DNA from: Billgrantia antri
Lineage (GTDB): Bacteria > Pseudomonadota > Gammaproteobacteria > Pseudomonadales > Halomonadaceae
Reading direction: 5' to 3'
Length of the DNA: 64,000 nt
NCBI RefSeq assembly: GCF_019430905.1
Contig: NZ_JAHYCA010000001.1
Location: forward strand, 543,095 to 607,094
Below the pieces are notes generated by a model. The model was not told the DNA's origin. It saw only the letters and a list, made by a program, of their open reading frames with translations, and made no database searches. Numbering within the stretch: the first letter of the stretch is position 1; every line of letters begins with the position of its first letter. Positions 47,611 through 55,898 of the stretch are shown piece after piece. Position numbers and translations under genes: made by a program.

Positions 47611-47673
47611 GTACTCAAGCGATGGCAGCCGCAGCATCAAGTTGTGCTACCCAGCGGGCTGGGGTTGTAGAAC

Positions 47674-47708
47674 AGCCGATATCTCCTATGGCTGGTGATA
47701 TCGGCTTT
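47674..47708 (+). terminator. Stem-loop after the PAP2 gene
   Basis: AGCCGATATC (47674-47683) pairs with GATATCGGCT (47697-47706) around a 13-nt loop, followed by only TT. It lies 63 bp after the PAP2 stop. It is either a weak terminator or part of the repeat-like sequence described at 47697-47719. Confidence 0.4.
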
Positions 47709-47830
47709 CGGCCAGAAGCTGCCTTTAAGACAATTCTGATATAATGCTATGTTCAGGTGCTTTTAGCGCCAGATCGAGCCTTACGTGAGCAAAAGTGAGA
47801 TCCGGGTCAAACGCCACTCCCCACGTATTA

Positions 47831-48469
47831 TTAAAATTCATTTTTCGCGAACTTCTTCCAAGCTTCATTCTCCACCAAAGTAGACCTGTAGATCTTTAGC
47901 TTGCTGCATCCTCGTATGGCTCGAAGGGCCGACTTAACCTGACTTGCGACTTCCTTAGGGAGCCAAGGGCTTAGCATGATTCGACTGATTGTGTCGAGAC
48001 TAACTGGAATCTTGAGTGTGACTGTTTCGTGATTGGCGCGAGCTACGAAAAGACGATACTCCATTTCATCGCCGAAGGCGTGTCGCTTAATAAATGGAAG
48101 TTCCTCGGTTTCTGGCGGCTTCGAACGCATATCATCTAACGTTCTGTATATGACTGGCTCTGCTCGTAAGCCTTCCACTCGCTTCACGCGATCCAAAAAC
48201 ATTCCTTTATGAAACTCGATGCAGACGCCACTGGCTCCATGTGAAAAAACCCTCCAGTGATGATAGGTTTCGTTAGTTTCGGTTAGGCAAAGTGAATAGA
48301 TTGAGCTAAGCCCAGTAGCTTCCCCATATTGCTGCAAGTAATATGAGTCATTACGATCATCCCAAGACTTCGGATTGAGAAGTGTGATATTTTTTGTTTC
48401 GAGAAAATCGATCAGAAACGGTAGCTCCGTGTACCGGCGAAGAAACCGTCCCTTGGCACTGTCTTTCAT
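47831..48469 (-). CDS. DUF2971-family protein in the accessory island
   Basis: A 213-aa protein with DUF2971 character: an RYTELPFLIDFLETKNITLL start, NPKSWDDRNDSYYL, then SLCLTETNETYHHWRVFSHGASGV, given in part as YHHWRVFSHGASGVCIEFH, and a C-terminal helical part. The biochemical role is unknown; members turn up often in variable genome regions. Codon use is AT-richer than the flanking chromosome, a sign of transfer. The ATG at 48467-48469 is preferred over a frame extending to 48571. It is downstream of, and on the same strand as, the STAND NTPase, 317 bp away, and may belong to the same system. Confidence 0.75.
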   Translation of the reverse strand: MKDSAKGRFLRRYTELPFLIDFLETKNITLLNPKSWDDRNDSYYLQQYGEATGLSSIYSLCLTETNETYHHWRVFSHGASGVCIEFHKGMFLDRVKRVEGLRAEPVIYRTLDDMRSKPPETEELPFIKRHAFGDEMEYRLFVARANHETVTLKIPVSLDTISRIMLSPWLPKEVASQVKSALRAIRGCSKLKIYRSTLVENEAWKKFAKNEF

Positions 48470-48786
48470 AATGCATAACGCCTTAATTAAAAAATAAAAT
48501 AGTGGTGGGTAGGCAAAAAGGTGTACGTCCCTGATTGCCCCACAGCTTTGGGTAATCAGCTGCCGTGCCATATCTATCAGCGTAGCCTAAAGTTCGATAT
48601 CAGGCCAGAAGCGAACGCTAGGGACATGCTGATATAGCTAAGCTGTAGCAAAATCCAATTTTAGGGCACATTTTCTACGCATTAGGAACATGATAATTCA
48701 CCACAGCGGAACCTCAAGGCAAACATTCATCTTAGTGTTTTCACCACTATCACGTCTCTCTAGCTGCTCTTGCTTGAGCCTAAACC
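48470..48786. other. Non-coding gap inside the island
   Basis: A 317-bp AT-rich gap between the STAND and DUF2971 genes with no supportable gene. It includes GATATC-A-GGCCAGAAGC (48596-48612), which shares GGCCAGAAGC and GATATC with 47697-47719. It presumably carries the DUF2971 promoter. Confidence 0.5.
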
Positions 48787-51700
48787 TCAAAAATTCCATT
48801 GATATCGTAAGTGAGATAATATTTTTTCTAGCTCATTATAGTTGCCAATCCCAAGTGTCGGAAGGATGGCAGACAACATGTCAACCAATTTAACCTGGTC
48901 AGAAACATATTTCTGATCTATTGCTTTATTTATTTTATCTTCATGAAGAGTTGGGAGGTTTAACAAAAAGCGCTGGCGCCCCAAAATAAATTTCCATTTC
49001 TTCTGCAACCAAGGCAGTAAATGTTCACCGACCAGACGAGAATTTCCGGTCGCATTAGCTATCTGCATAACCTTAAAGGCCAGTTCAAAAACCTGTCTTG
49101 GAGAGACTGCTTGTGACTCAGACAAACCACGAGCGTGCTCCCGAATTAATTTCGCAAAGTCCTGATAATAGTCTTCAACCATACCGCTGCTTTGCAAATG
49201 GTTAATTAGCACAGAGCGCAGTTCAAAACCACTCGCGCTATCTAACTCTTGTAACGCCTCTTCGATTTTGTCGACATCTTCTTTTATGATGCACATTGCA
49301 AAATAGAGAAGAACCATTTGCTCCGTTAAGTCCCGAAGGTCTTCCTGCTGGTCCTTTGTAGCCAACGGTAAAGTGCCGTAGCTCAGGTTCTTAATATCAA
49401 GACCGCCAGGCCGCTTATGGCTAGTTCGCGCGAACGCCATACAAGATATAGTATCCTTTAGAGCATCAATAAAAAACTTTGCATCAAGCCGAGTCATGGA
49501 TTTGTGAACCTTAGCCGGACTTAAAAGCATTTGCCCTTCAAGCACAGGCCCATTAGGCAAGAATCGTTCAAGGTTTTCAGTTATACCCGCATCAAGAGAT
49601 GCATAATTTTCGACCGAAGCGAGCATGTACCATGCCATCTCAATCGGTGCAACATAGCGCTCTCCAATCTTTGGATGAGGCTCTGGATTGCTCACACAAC
49701 CAGCATAGATTCTTGTTTCCTCTCCATTTTCTAAAAACCTAGTTTCTCCAGTTGCGTCTTGAGTCAGCCATAGCAACACATGCCGAGTAAGAGCATGGCA
49801 ATGCGCAGTACGCAATGTCTCATTCGACTCGAATTTATTTAGTTCAATGAGGACAGCAACGAAGTCCTGCAAGCATGTTAATCTACAGCCCTGATGCCAA
49901 CTTACCAACGCTGCATCAGCCAACAGTCCCACCCTCATGGCAGCCATATCTGAAACGTTTGACTTCTTTGCTGCACCGCTACCGTAGAGATAGTAGCGAC
50001 GCGCTGTTTTAAAATCGCCTTGCTTCTCGGCGCTGATCGCTGCGTCCCTTCCTAGGAACGCCTTTTCGACCTCGTTCAAAGGTGCATCGCCTTCGATCAA
50101 TGCTTTGGAAAGCTGAAGGCTTCCTTTGTGGTCGTCTGACCGATAGAGGACTTTTGCTTTTGCACGTACAAGTTCAGAATTTGTCTGTCCAAATATCGAA
50201 AGACCTTCATCAAGTACTTTAAGTGCTTTATCTTTGTCGCCTCCGCACTCATCTATAATTATCGCCTGATACTTCCGACAACATACAGCGAGGTCAACTT
50301 CGCCCCAGCTAATGGCTTGTTCCTCTAATCGCGCAAAGATCGCGCTGTGAATCGGTGAGTCAATGGTTCCATGATCATGCTCACGCAACCAAGCACCTGC
50401 AACAAGTATATCCACTTCAAAAGCGTCTTGTCTGAAAGGCGCTAGTAGTTTCGACCGCAAATCGGATGGGCTACTATCAAGAAAATCAAAAACATGTCGG
50501 AGATCCTCGATTTTTTCGAGTTGGTGCGCTTGATTCAAGAACATGGCACCTATTGCGGAGACACCTTCCTCTTCGACGTGTCGAATGCTGTCCAGTACCT
50601 CAGTCGGAAGCGCCTCGCCATTCAGCAAGTGATCGAGCTCAGTTATAATCTCAGTAAAGTTCGTACCCAACCCAGTTTTGGGTGTCTGGAGCAGCAGCTT
50701 TGAGTAGACGATAATGTTCATCGTCGTGCGCATCTCGTCATGCTCAACGTTCGCTGCTTCCTCAGCGAAACAACGCAATGCATCGTTAATTTTGTTCGGC
50801 GAGTCGCTGTCTTGGTTCAGAAGAAGAAGCTGTGCACCTCTGAACATATGACTAAGCGATGCGTTGACAGGGTATGCTATCTTATCCGTCCTAAACAGAG
50901 TAAACATCGACAGGTGGGGCGCTAGCATTTTCATTTCTGAAAAATCAGAACCGAGTATAGCCATGCAAAGCTTTATAAGAACTCGTTCGTTCCCGCTCGA
51001 CCAAGCAGCTATAAAAGCTGAGTCCATATCGGTAACGTCGAGCGTACGACTTTTCGTCAACGAATCCGCGATTGTGCTTTCGATTTTCTTCTTTTCGTCA
51101 ACACCGAGTGTTTTTGCAGCGAGTCCCGACAGCAGAGGTGAAAGGCTGAACCTATTGCCCTCTTGCTGATCCACCCAAGAGCCAATCAGTGTCTCCAGAA
51201 TTATCCCTGTATCTAGGACCGCTGGCAGAACTTTACCAAGATCAAAAGCCAGCTCCCTGGTGAACCCACCAATTTTGAGTGAAAGCCTTTCGAGCAGTAG
51301 CCGGCTAGAAGGAGGAAGATCGTTCAACAAACGTTCTCGAGTTCGCTTCCTTACGTCTTTAACAGCAGGTGAGCCCTGCAACAAGGTATCTAAAATTTGA
51401 AACTCTGAAGAATTCCAGCCCGATATAGCCATGCTCTGGACAAACGCCATCGCAAGTTGAGGATGGCCACCCCCAGATACCAAGTGGGCGTACTTTGCCC
51501 AATTAGCGTCACTCACTCCAAACTTTTCAAGAATCTCACGAATGTCTTCTTCTGAGAATTCCGACAAAGTATGCGCAACTCCAGCATGAAGATCACAGGA
51601 GAATAGAAACTCATTGCTTGGAAGGTCAGATGAGTTCAAAATCAGAAGGACATCTGAGCGTTGAGATGAGAAAAGCAGGTAGCACAGACTGTCAAGCACT

Positions 51701-52497
51701 GAAGGGTCTGTAATCCAAGTCAGATCATCGATGATCAGGCCTTGGCGGCCAAAATCTCTTATTGACTCCGCTGACTGAAATAACACCTGTGCAACTTGCT
51801 CGCGAGACCGCCCCCTCAAATTTATGCTGGACCAGTCGCCTCCAAGGCTGTTTGCAAGAACACGAGCTGCGACTGTCTTGCCCATACCGGCAGCCCCGAA
51901 AATCCAGCAAACCCCGAATTTATCTAAGATTTTTTGCAGTTGCCGAATTGCCTCTGTTCTATTTGCAAGAGCCTTGGGCAGCGGTGTTTCAGAAACCGGG
52001 CTAGGCCGGACAGGATGAGCGCCCGAAAGATCGGCCGCTGAAGGTACGGAAGCTGACAAGGCTCTCGCCATGAGCTTGTTCTGTTCCTCGAATTGGGCCC
52101 TGTTTAGAGTAACCTGTGTCGCCGTCTCCAGAATCTCTTCTAGGCCATTTCGGTCGATGACACGTTCATCTCGATTGGGGTTTGTAGAAAGCTTTAAAAC
52201 GACTAACAGTATATTGGCTGTGCATGCTTGCGCTTGCGAATGCACTCCACCTCTATCCAACAGGAGCTTAGAGATTCTCGTATTTATTTGCCGTGCCAGA
52301 AAGCGAGATTCATTGGCTCCACAATCAAAGTGAATTCTCTTGAGGAATTTCTCTCGAAGACTGTTATCATCAAGGCCATCTACAAATTCTTTCGTTTTCC
52401 TGGAGAGCTTAGAGTTTTTAATGACTCGACGCAACTCGGTCAGATCCCCTGATCTTGCTAATTTTCGCCAAGCGTCAAGAGTGGGCATATCGCTCAC
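48787..52497 (-). CDS. STAND NTPase with helical-repeat C-terminus (Avs-like)
   Basis: A 1236-aa STAND-class signalling NTPase. Residues 1-130 form a helical segment (DAWRKLARSGDLTELR, LREKFLKRIHFDCGA) resembling the part that follows the catalytic core in DUF4297/Cap4-type nucleases. The NTPase has a P-loop FGAAGMGKTVAARVL (200-214) and Walker B GLIIDDLTW (253-261). From about residue 480 to the end it is Leu/Ala-rich TPR-like repeats, the usual ligand-sensing part. The start is GTG (52495-52497) with a GAGGA site; an ATG follows at 52488. The open frame continues upstream into nuclease-family sequence, and the 93-aa fragment before it completes the nuclease. Predicted role: antiphage sensing and abortive DNA cleavage. 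Confidence 0.8.
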   Translation of the reverse strand: MSDMPTLDAWRKLARSGDLTELRRVIKNSKLSRKTKEFVDGLDDNSLREKFLKRIHFDCGANESRFLARQINTRISKLLLDRGGVHSQAQACTANILLVVLKLSTNPNRDERVIDRNGLEEILETATQVTLNRAQFEEQNKLMARALSASVPSAADLSGAHPVRPSPVSETPLPKALANRTEAIRQLQKILDKFGVCWIFGAAGMGKTVAARVLANSLGGDWSSINLRGRSREQVAQVLFQSAESIRDFGRQGLIIDDLTWITDPSVLDSLCYLLFSSQRSDVLLILNSSDLPSNEFLFSCDLHAGVAHTLSEFSEEDIREILEKFGVSDANWAKYAHLVSGGGHPQLAMAFVQSMAISGWNSSEFQILDTLLQGSPAVKDVRKRTRERLLNDLPPSSRLLLERLSLKIGGFTRELAFDLGKVLPAVLDTGIILETLIGSWVDQQEGNRFSLSPLLSGLAAKTLGVDEKKKIESTIADSLTKSRTLDVTDMDSAFIAAWSSGNERVLIKLCMAILGSDFSEMKMLAPHLSMFTLFRTDKIAYPVNASLSHMFRGAQLLLLNQDSDSPNKINDALRCFAEEAANVEHDEMRTTMNIIVYSKLLLQTPKTGLGTNFTEIITELDHLLNGEALPTEVLDSIRHVEEEGVSAIGAMFLNQAHQLEKIEDLRHVFDFLDSSPSDLRSKLLAPFRQDAFEVDILVAGAWLREHDHGTIDSPIHSAIFARLEEQAISWGEVDLAVCCRKYQAIIIDECGGDKDKALKVLDEGLSIFGQTNSELVRAKAKVLYRSDDHKGSLQLSKALIEGDAPLNEVEKAFLGRDAAISAEKQGDFKTARRYYLYGSGAAKKSNVSDMAAMRVGLLADAALVSWHQGCRLTCLQDFVAVLIELNKFESNETLRTAHCHALTRHVLLWLTQDATGETRFLENGEETRIYAGCVSNPEPHPKIGERYVAPIEMAWYMLASVENYASLDAGITENLERFLPNGPVLEGQMLLSPAKVHKSMTRLDAKFFIDALKDTISCMAFARTSHKRPGGLDIKNLSYGTLPLATKDQQEDLRDLTEQMVLLYFAMCIIKEDVDKIEEALQELDSASGFELRSVLINHLQSSGMVEDYYQDFAKLIREHARGLSESQAVSPRQVFELAFKVMQIANATGNSRLVGEHLLPWLQKKWKFILGRQRFLLNLPTLHEDKINKAIDQKYVSDQVKLVDMLSAILPTLGIGNYNELEKILSHLRYQWNF

Positions 52498-52559
52498 TCG
52501 ATCCTCAATTTTCTTCTCTTTTCCAATAGTGGAGGTTGTAAGGTGACGCAGCGTGACTT

Positions 52560-52841
52560 TCAGGCTCGGATTTTTTCTTGCAACTGAACAAAGCTGTCAA
52601 TGCTAGCAACAATATCGTCTGAGTTTATTGTAACACGCCCATGAGTTTCCTTAACTTGCACGGCTTGAAGCGCATTTTTTGCCGCGACAGCGTAGTCCTC
52701 GGCCACTTCTAGAAAAAGAAACTCATCCTCTTTCAATTCTGTCCAAGAAAGTGCCGATTGGTAGATTTGGTAAACATACCCTCGAAGTGAATCGATAGCC
52801 TCTCGCGCTGTATCCCCGACAGGAGTCTCTTCTGGCGACAT
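52560..52841 (-). CDS. Cap4/DUF4297-like nuclease core, split from the STAND protein
   Basis: A 93-aa product that looks like the start of a PD-(D/E)XK dsDNA nuclease: RGYVYQIYQSALSW helix, then catalytic-type residues E45 and D49 in FLEVAEDYAV and the QVKET motif (Q62, K64). It ends early at TGA 52560-52562. A run of six A on the minus strand (T6 at 52571-52576) lies at codons 89-91. A -1 slip there opens a frame reading NPSLKVTLRHLTTSTIG and joining the STAND gene without a stop. So it is either one protein made by frameshifting, a frameshift mutation, or a homopolymer sequencing error. Confidence 0.7.
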   Translation of the reverse strand: MSPEETPVGDTAREAIDSLRGYVYQIYQSALSWTELKEDEFLFLEVAEDYAVAAKNALQAVQVKETHGRVTINSDDIVASIDSFVQLQEKIRA

Positions 52842-53323
52842 TATTTTCTCAACTCGATCATTGGTACCTTATAGATTGCATCACCATAGCTGTGGGCACA
52901 ATCACCTGTCGTCTATTGAAGCGAGAATTTAGCTCGAATGGAAGCCCGCTATCTCTCTCCAATTAAACTGGAGTTTGACGGCGCAGCGAACGACCGAATA
53001 CTGTTCTCTGTGATAGTGATGCCAAGGGTCGCGATCCCCAGAATGGACGTCCGCTTTGGGTCGATACCGGACAGCATGACCTGTAGCCGCTCTCGCGAAA
53101 CTCGATAACAGCGAAGGTATCGTCAGGCAGTGTCCACCGGCCATAACCTGCACTAGACGGTCAAACGGCTGAACCCTAATACTACTCTCGGTGGCTTCCC
53201 TATCCATATGGGCTGTCCCTGCGCGTACGGATGTGTCGTTATGTGTCTTTGCGTTTCAGCCTAGCACCGAAGCATGAGTTGTCCCATGGCAGGAATCAAC
53301 GCAGCCCTACGAAAGGATCAGCT
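52842..53323. other. Gene-free boundary of the island
   Basis: Between the nuclease fragment and the DUF6544 gene. A minus-strand frame (52929-53207) is open but reads without domain character, Arg- and His-rich. The nucleotide stretch around 53035-53065 (GACGTCCGCTTTGGGTCGA) resembles an intergenic sequence I have seen repeated in many marine gammaproteobacteria. I treat it as non-coding repeat remnant plus the promoter of the nuclease-STAND unit. Confidence 0.5.
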
Positions 53324-54178
53324 TTACAGCACAGGAAACCTCACCTCCTCCACCCTCGCCCGAAAGAAAGGAAAGTACGCCTCTGTACCGAAGTGATTGC
53401 CTCCGTCGACCCGGGTGGGCAGGGTGAAGCCTTCGAAGTTTTGGAAGTCGTCCAGGTAGCCGCCGAAGGGCTGGAGCCGCCACTCCTTCTCGGGGTTGGC
53501 GTTGCTCCAGCGCTGGAACTTCACCCAGCGCGGTTGGCCGTTCTCGGCCACGGCGATTTCTATCGCTTGCTCCAGGGTGCCGTGGGTGATGATCGCGCGC
53601 GCCAGGTTGGGCTCGCCGGCTTCTTCCCAGTGCACTCCGTGCTGGGGCAGCAGCGCTGCCGGGGCCCAGAAGGCGGCTTCCGCCACGGCTCGGCCGAACG
53701 AGGCGCGCAGGTGGTTGTCGTCACCCCCGGCCCTGGCAACAGGTAGAGTGCCGTTGAGCCAGAAGCGCGTCCAGGAGCGGCCGTTCGCCATGCCGTCCGA
53801 ACCGCTCATCTGCATCAGGCCGGCGCCGGCCCGTTCGAGGTGCCAGATGAAGCCATGCGGCGGGGCGAGGATCTGGCGAGCCTGCATGGGGCGATAGCCG
53901 GGCGCTCCCTTGGTGCCCAGGCCGATCTCGCCGCTCATGCGGATCTCGCTGACCACGTGAAGCGGCGTGCCTGGGGCGATGGTGTAGAGGAAGTAGCGCC
54001 GGGCCGCCTCGGGCAGGGCTTCCACCATGGCGGGATCGAATTCTTCGACGGTACTGGGCGCCTGGGATTGCAGCCAGGCCCAGGCCTTGTCCCTCGCGCG
54101 GGTATCGGCCAGGCGCCACGCCTGCATGGCCAATGCCGCTACCAGCAGCAGACCCACCGCCGTTGCCAGGTACGCCAT
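53324..54178 (-). CDS. DUF6544-family membrane-anchored protein
   Basis: A 284-aa protein with one N-terminal membrane helix (about 3-22) and an extracytoplasmic beta-rich domain. LPEAARRYFLYTIAPGTPL, MSGEIGLGTKG and the C-terminal PFGGYLDDFQNFEGFTLPTRV (in part GGYLDDFQNFEGFTLPTRV) are typical of the DUF6544 group (earlier DUF6920). Function is unknown. The ATG at 54176-54178 has an AGGAGAG site; a frame extending to 54280 crosses a tandem repeat and is rejected. It lies 98 bp downstream of the broken GFA gene, on the same strand. Confidence 0.82.
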   Translation of the reverse strand: MAYLATAVGLLLVAALAMQAWRLADTRARDKAWAWLQSQAPSTVEEFDPAMVEALPEAARRYFLYTIAPGTPLHVVSEIRMSGEIGLGTKGAPGYRPMQARQILAPPHGFIWHLERAGAGLMQMSGSDGMANGRSWTRFWLNGTLPVARAGGDDNHLRASFGRAVAEAAFWAPAALLPQHGVHWEEAGEPNLARAIITHGTLEQAIEIAVAENGQPRWVKFQRWSNANPEKEWRLQPFGGYLDDFQNFEGFTLPTRVDGGNHFGTEAYFPFFRARVEEVRFPVL

Positions 54179-54193
54179 CCGGTCTCTCCTGCG

Positions 54194-54219
54194 CTCAGCT
54201 CTTGTTCTCAGCTCTTGTT
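54194..54219. repeat. 13-bp tandem duplication
   Basis: CTCAGCTCTTGTT is present twice head to tail (54194-54206 and 54207-54219), upstream of the DUF6544 start. Probably a simple slippage duplication. Confidence 0.7.
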
Positions 54220-54276
54220 CTCTTCTCGTTCCGCTCTGCCCTACTCTGTGCCCTTCTTGTGCGGGGCACTGATCAC

Positions 54277-54674
54277 TCAACGGGCGGATTCGGGATACTT
54301 GGGCAGCTCATCGGCGAGCTCGAACCACTCTGCCTTGGACGAGACCCAGGCGTGGTAGCGCTTGCTGGGTGTTACCGGCGTATCCAGGGTGCCCAGCCTC
54401 AGGCGTTTGACCTCGGGCCGGTCGTCGCGGGCGCTGTAAAGCGGACTGCCGCACTCGGCGCAGAATACCCGTGCCTTGTTCGGCGTGGCGCGGTACTCCT
54501 TGAGGTATTCCGCGCCCTGGGTGATGCGAAAGTCGGCCGAGCGAATGGCGCCACGGCGGCAAAGGCCGAGCCCTGGGCCTTCCGGCACTGCTGGCAGTGG
54601 CACATGGAGACTTCATCGATCTCGCCGCGGTACTCATATGTCACTTTCCCGCACAGGCAGCTTCCCTGGTGCAT
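54277..54674 (-). pseudogene. GFA-family (CENP-V/GFA) protein gene with a frameshift
   Basis: Two overlapping minus-strand frames together spell one zinc-binding protein of about 132 aa of the glutathione-dependent formaldehyde-activating (GFA) family. The first (from ATG 54672-54674, GGGGAGAG site) gives GSCLCGKVTYEYRG, CHCQQCRK and FAAVAP. The second continues with IRSADFRITQGAEYLKEYR, ARVFCAECGSPLYS and the normal C-terminus. The frame changes near 54543-54553 (GAATGGCGCC), equivalent to one missing base. All four zinc-binding Cys groups survive across the two frames. Either a recent mutation or a sequencing indel. Confidence 0.8.
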
Positions 54675-54799
54675 CGGCGTCTCTCCCCGGTGGCTTTCAC
54701 TTACGATACCCCTTTCGTTACTCGATGGCTGAAACCGGCGTCAAACGCGACCGGGAGATGCTAGGGTTCGAGGGAACCCTACCCAATGGCGCAGCGACC

Positions 54800-55453
54800 A
54801 TGCCCCACGTCGATATCACCGTGATCTCCGATGCCATCTGCCCCTGGTGCTTCATCGGCAAACGCCACCTCGACCTCGCCTTGGCCGAACTGCCCGAGGA
54901 CATCAGCATATCGGTGGCCTGGCACCCCTTCGAGCTCAACCCCGACATGCCCACCGAGGGCCTGTCGCGGCGTGACTACCGCACCGCCAAGTTCGGCTCC
55001 TGGGAGCGCTCCCGGGCGCTTGATGCCCAGGTGGAGGCCGCTGCCGCCCAGGCCGGTATCGAGATCCACCACGAACGCATGACGCGAACTCCCAATACCT
55101 TCGATGCCCACCGGGTGATCTGGCTCGCCGGGGAGCATGGCGTTCAGACAACCGTGGTCGCAGCGCTCTTCCACAGCTACTTCGTCGAGGGTGAGGATAT
55201 CGGTGACGGTGCGGTACTGGCCAAGGCAGCCCGAGACGGCGGGCTGGAGGATATCGACATATCTGCCTTTCTCGCCAGCGACCAGGGTAGAGCCGAGGTC
55301 AGAGCCGGCCTCGACGAGGCGAGGCGCCTGGGCGTGAGCGGTGTGCCCACTTTCATCATCAATAACGCAATCGGCCTGTCGGGTGCCCAACCGCCCGAGA
55401 CACTGCGCCAGGCGATTCTCGAGTCGAGCGGTAGCGGTCGAGCGCCAGACTGA
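54800..55453 (+). CDS. DsbA-family oxidoreductase, FrnE-like
   Basis: A 217-aa cytoplasmic DsbA-like protein of the FrnE group. The redox motif CPWC lies in ISDAICPWCFIGKRHLDLAL (about 9-27), the helical insertion contains RMTRTPNTFDAHRVIWLA, and the cis-Pro loop is SGVPTFIINN. FrnE-type proteins act as disulfide isomerases in stress tolerance; some relatives are polyketide tailoring enzymes. The start is uncertain: ATG 54800 matches the family N-terminus but has no clear ribosome site, and in-frame ATGs at 54725 and 54758 also exist. Confidence 0.85.
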   Translation: MPHVDITVISDAICPWCFIGKRHLDLALAELPEDISISVAWHPFELNPDMPTEGLSRRDYRTAKFGSWERSRALDAQVEAAAAQAGIEIHHERMTRTPNTFDAHRVIWLAGEHGVQTTVVAALFHSYFVEGEDIGDGAVLAKAARDGGLEDIDISAFLASDQGRAEVRAGLDEARRLGVSGVPTFIINNAIGLSGAQPPETLRQAILESSGSGRAPD

Positions 55454-55538
55454 ACCGCCTCTACCTGCTTGCCACCTATCGGCGTCGGTGTCATCGTCGT
55501 TGGTGATCATCAGCCGCCTGAATCACAAGGAGCTTATC

Positions 55539-55871
55539 GTGTTCATCGCCATGAACCGTTTTCGGGTCAACCCCGAGAGAGTGGAAGAGTTCGAGCAGAT
55601 CTGGCTGGAGCGTGAGACCCACCTGCAGGGTCTGCCCGGTTTCGTCGAGTTCCACATGCTGCGCGGCCCCGAGAAGGAGGACCACGTGCTCTACGCCTCG
55701 CACACCATCTGGCGCTCGCGCGAGGACTTCGAGGCCTGGACCCACTCCGAGGCGTTCCGCAAGGCCCACGCCAACGCTGGGCAGAGCAAGCGCGAGGGGC
55801 TCTACCTGGGTCCTCCGAACTTCGAGGGCTTCGAGGTCATCCAGACGGTTGGCAACGATGGCGATGCCTGA
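55539..55871 (+). CDS. IsdG/ABM-family monooxygenase
   Basis: A 110-aa dimeric alpha/beta-barrel protein of the antibiotic biosynthesis monooxygenase superfamily. It resembles the haem-degrading branch: the Asn of AMNRFRVNPERVEEF, the Trp of HTIWRSREDFEAW and the His of AFRKAHANAG match the Asn-Trp-His triad of IsdG-type enzymes. Haem breakdown is therefore possible. The best start is GTG (55539-55541), 6 nt after AAGGAG; an internal ATG at 55551 would cut the first strand. No haem uptake gene is adjacent. Confidence 0.8.
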   Translation: MFIAMNRFRVNPERVEEFEQIWLERETHLQGLPGFVEFHMLRGPEKEDHVLYASHTIWRSREDFEAWTHSEAFRKAHANAGQSKREGLYLGPPNFEGFEVIQTVGNDGDA

Positions 55872-55898
55872 GGCCATGCAGCGTATGAGGACCGGCGC

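Noticed and set aside
52929..53207. A 92-aa minus-strand frame at the island edge
   Set aside because: No domain, signal or ribosome site; composition looks like translated intergenic repeat, so it is described as non-coding.
46660..53323. Prophage or integrative element
   Set aside because: No integrase, transposase, phage structural gene, tRNA target or clear direct-repeat ends; only a MITE-like element and a defence-like gene set.
54399..54603. Two separate overlapping genes instead of one GFA pseudogene
   Set aside because: The two frames carry complementary, non-overlapping halves of a single zinc-binding family protein.
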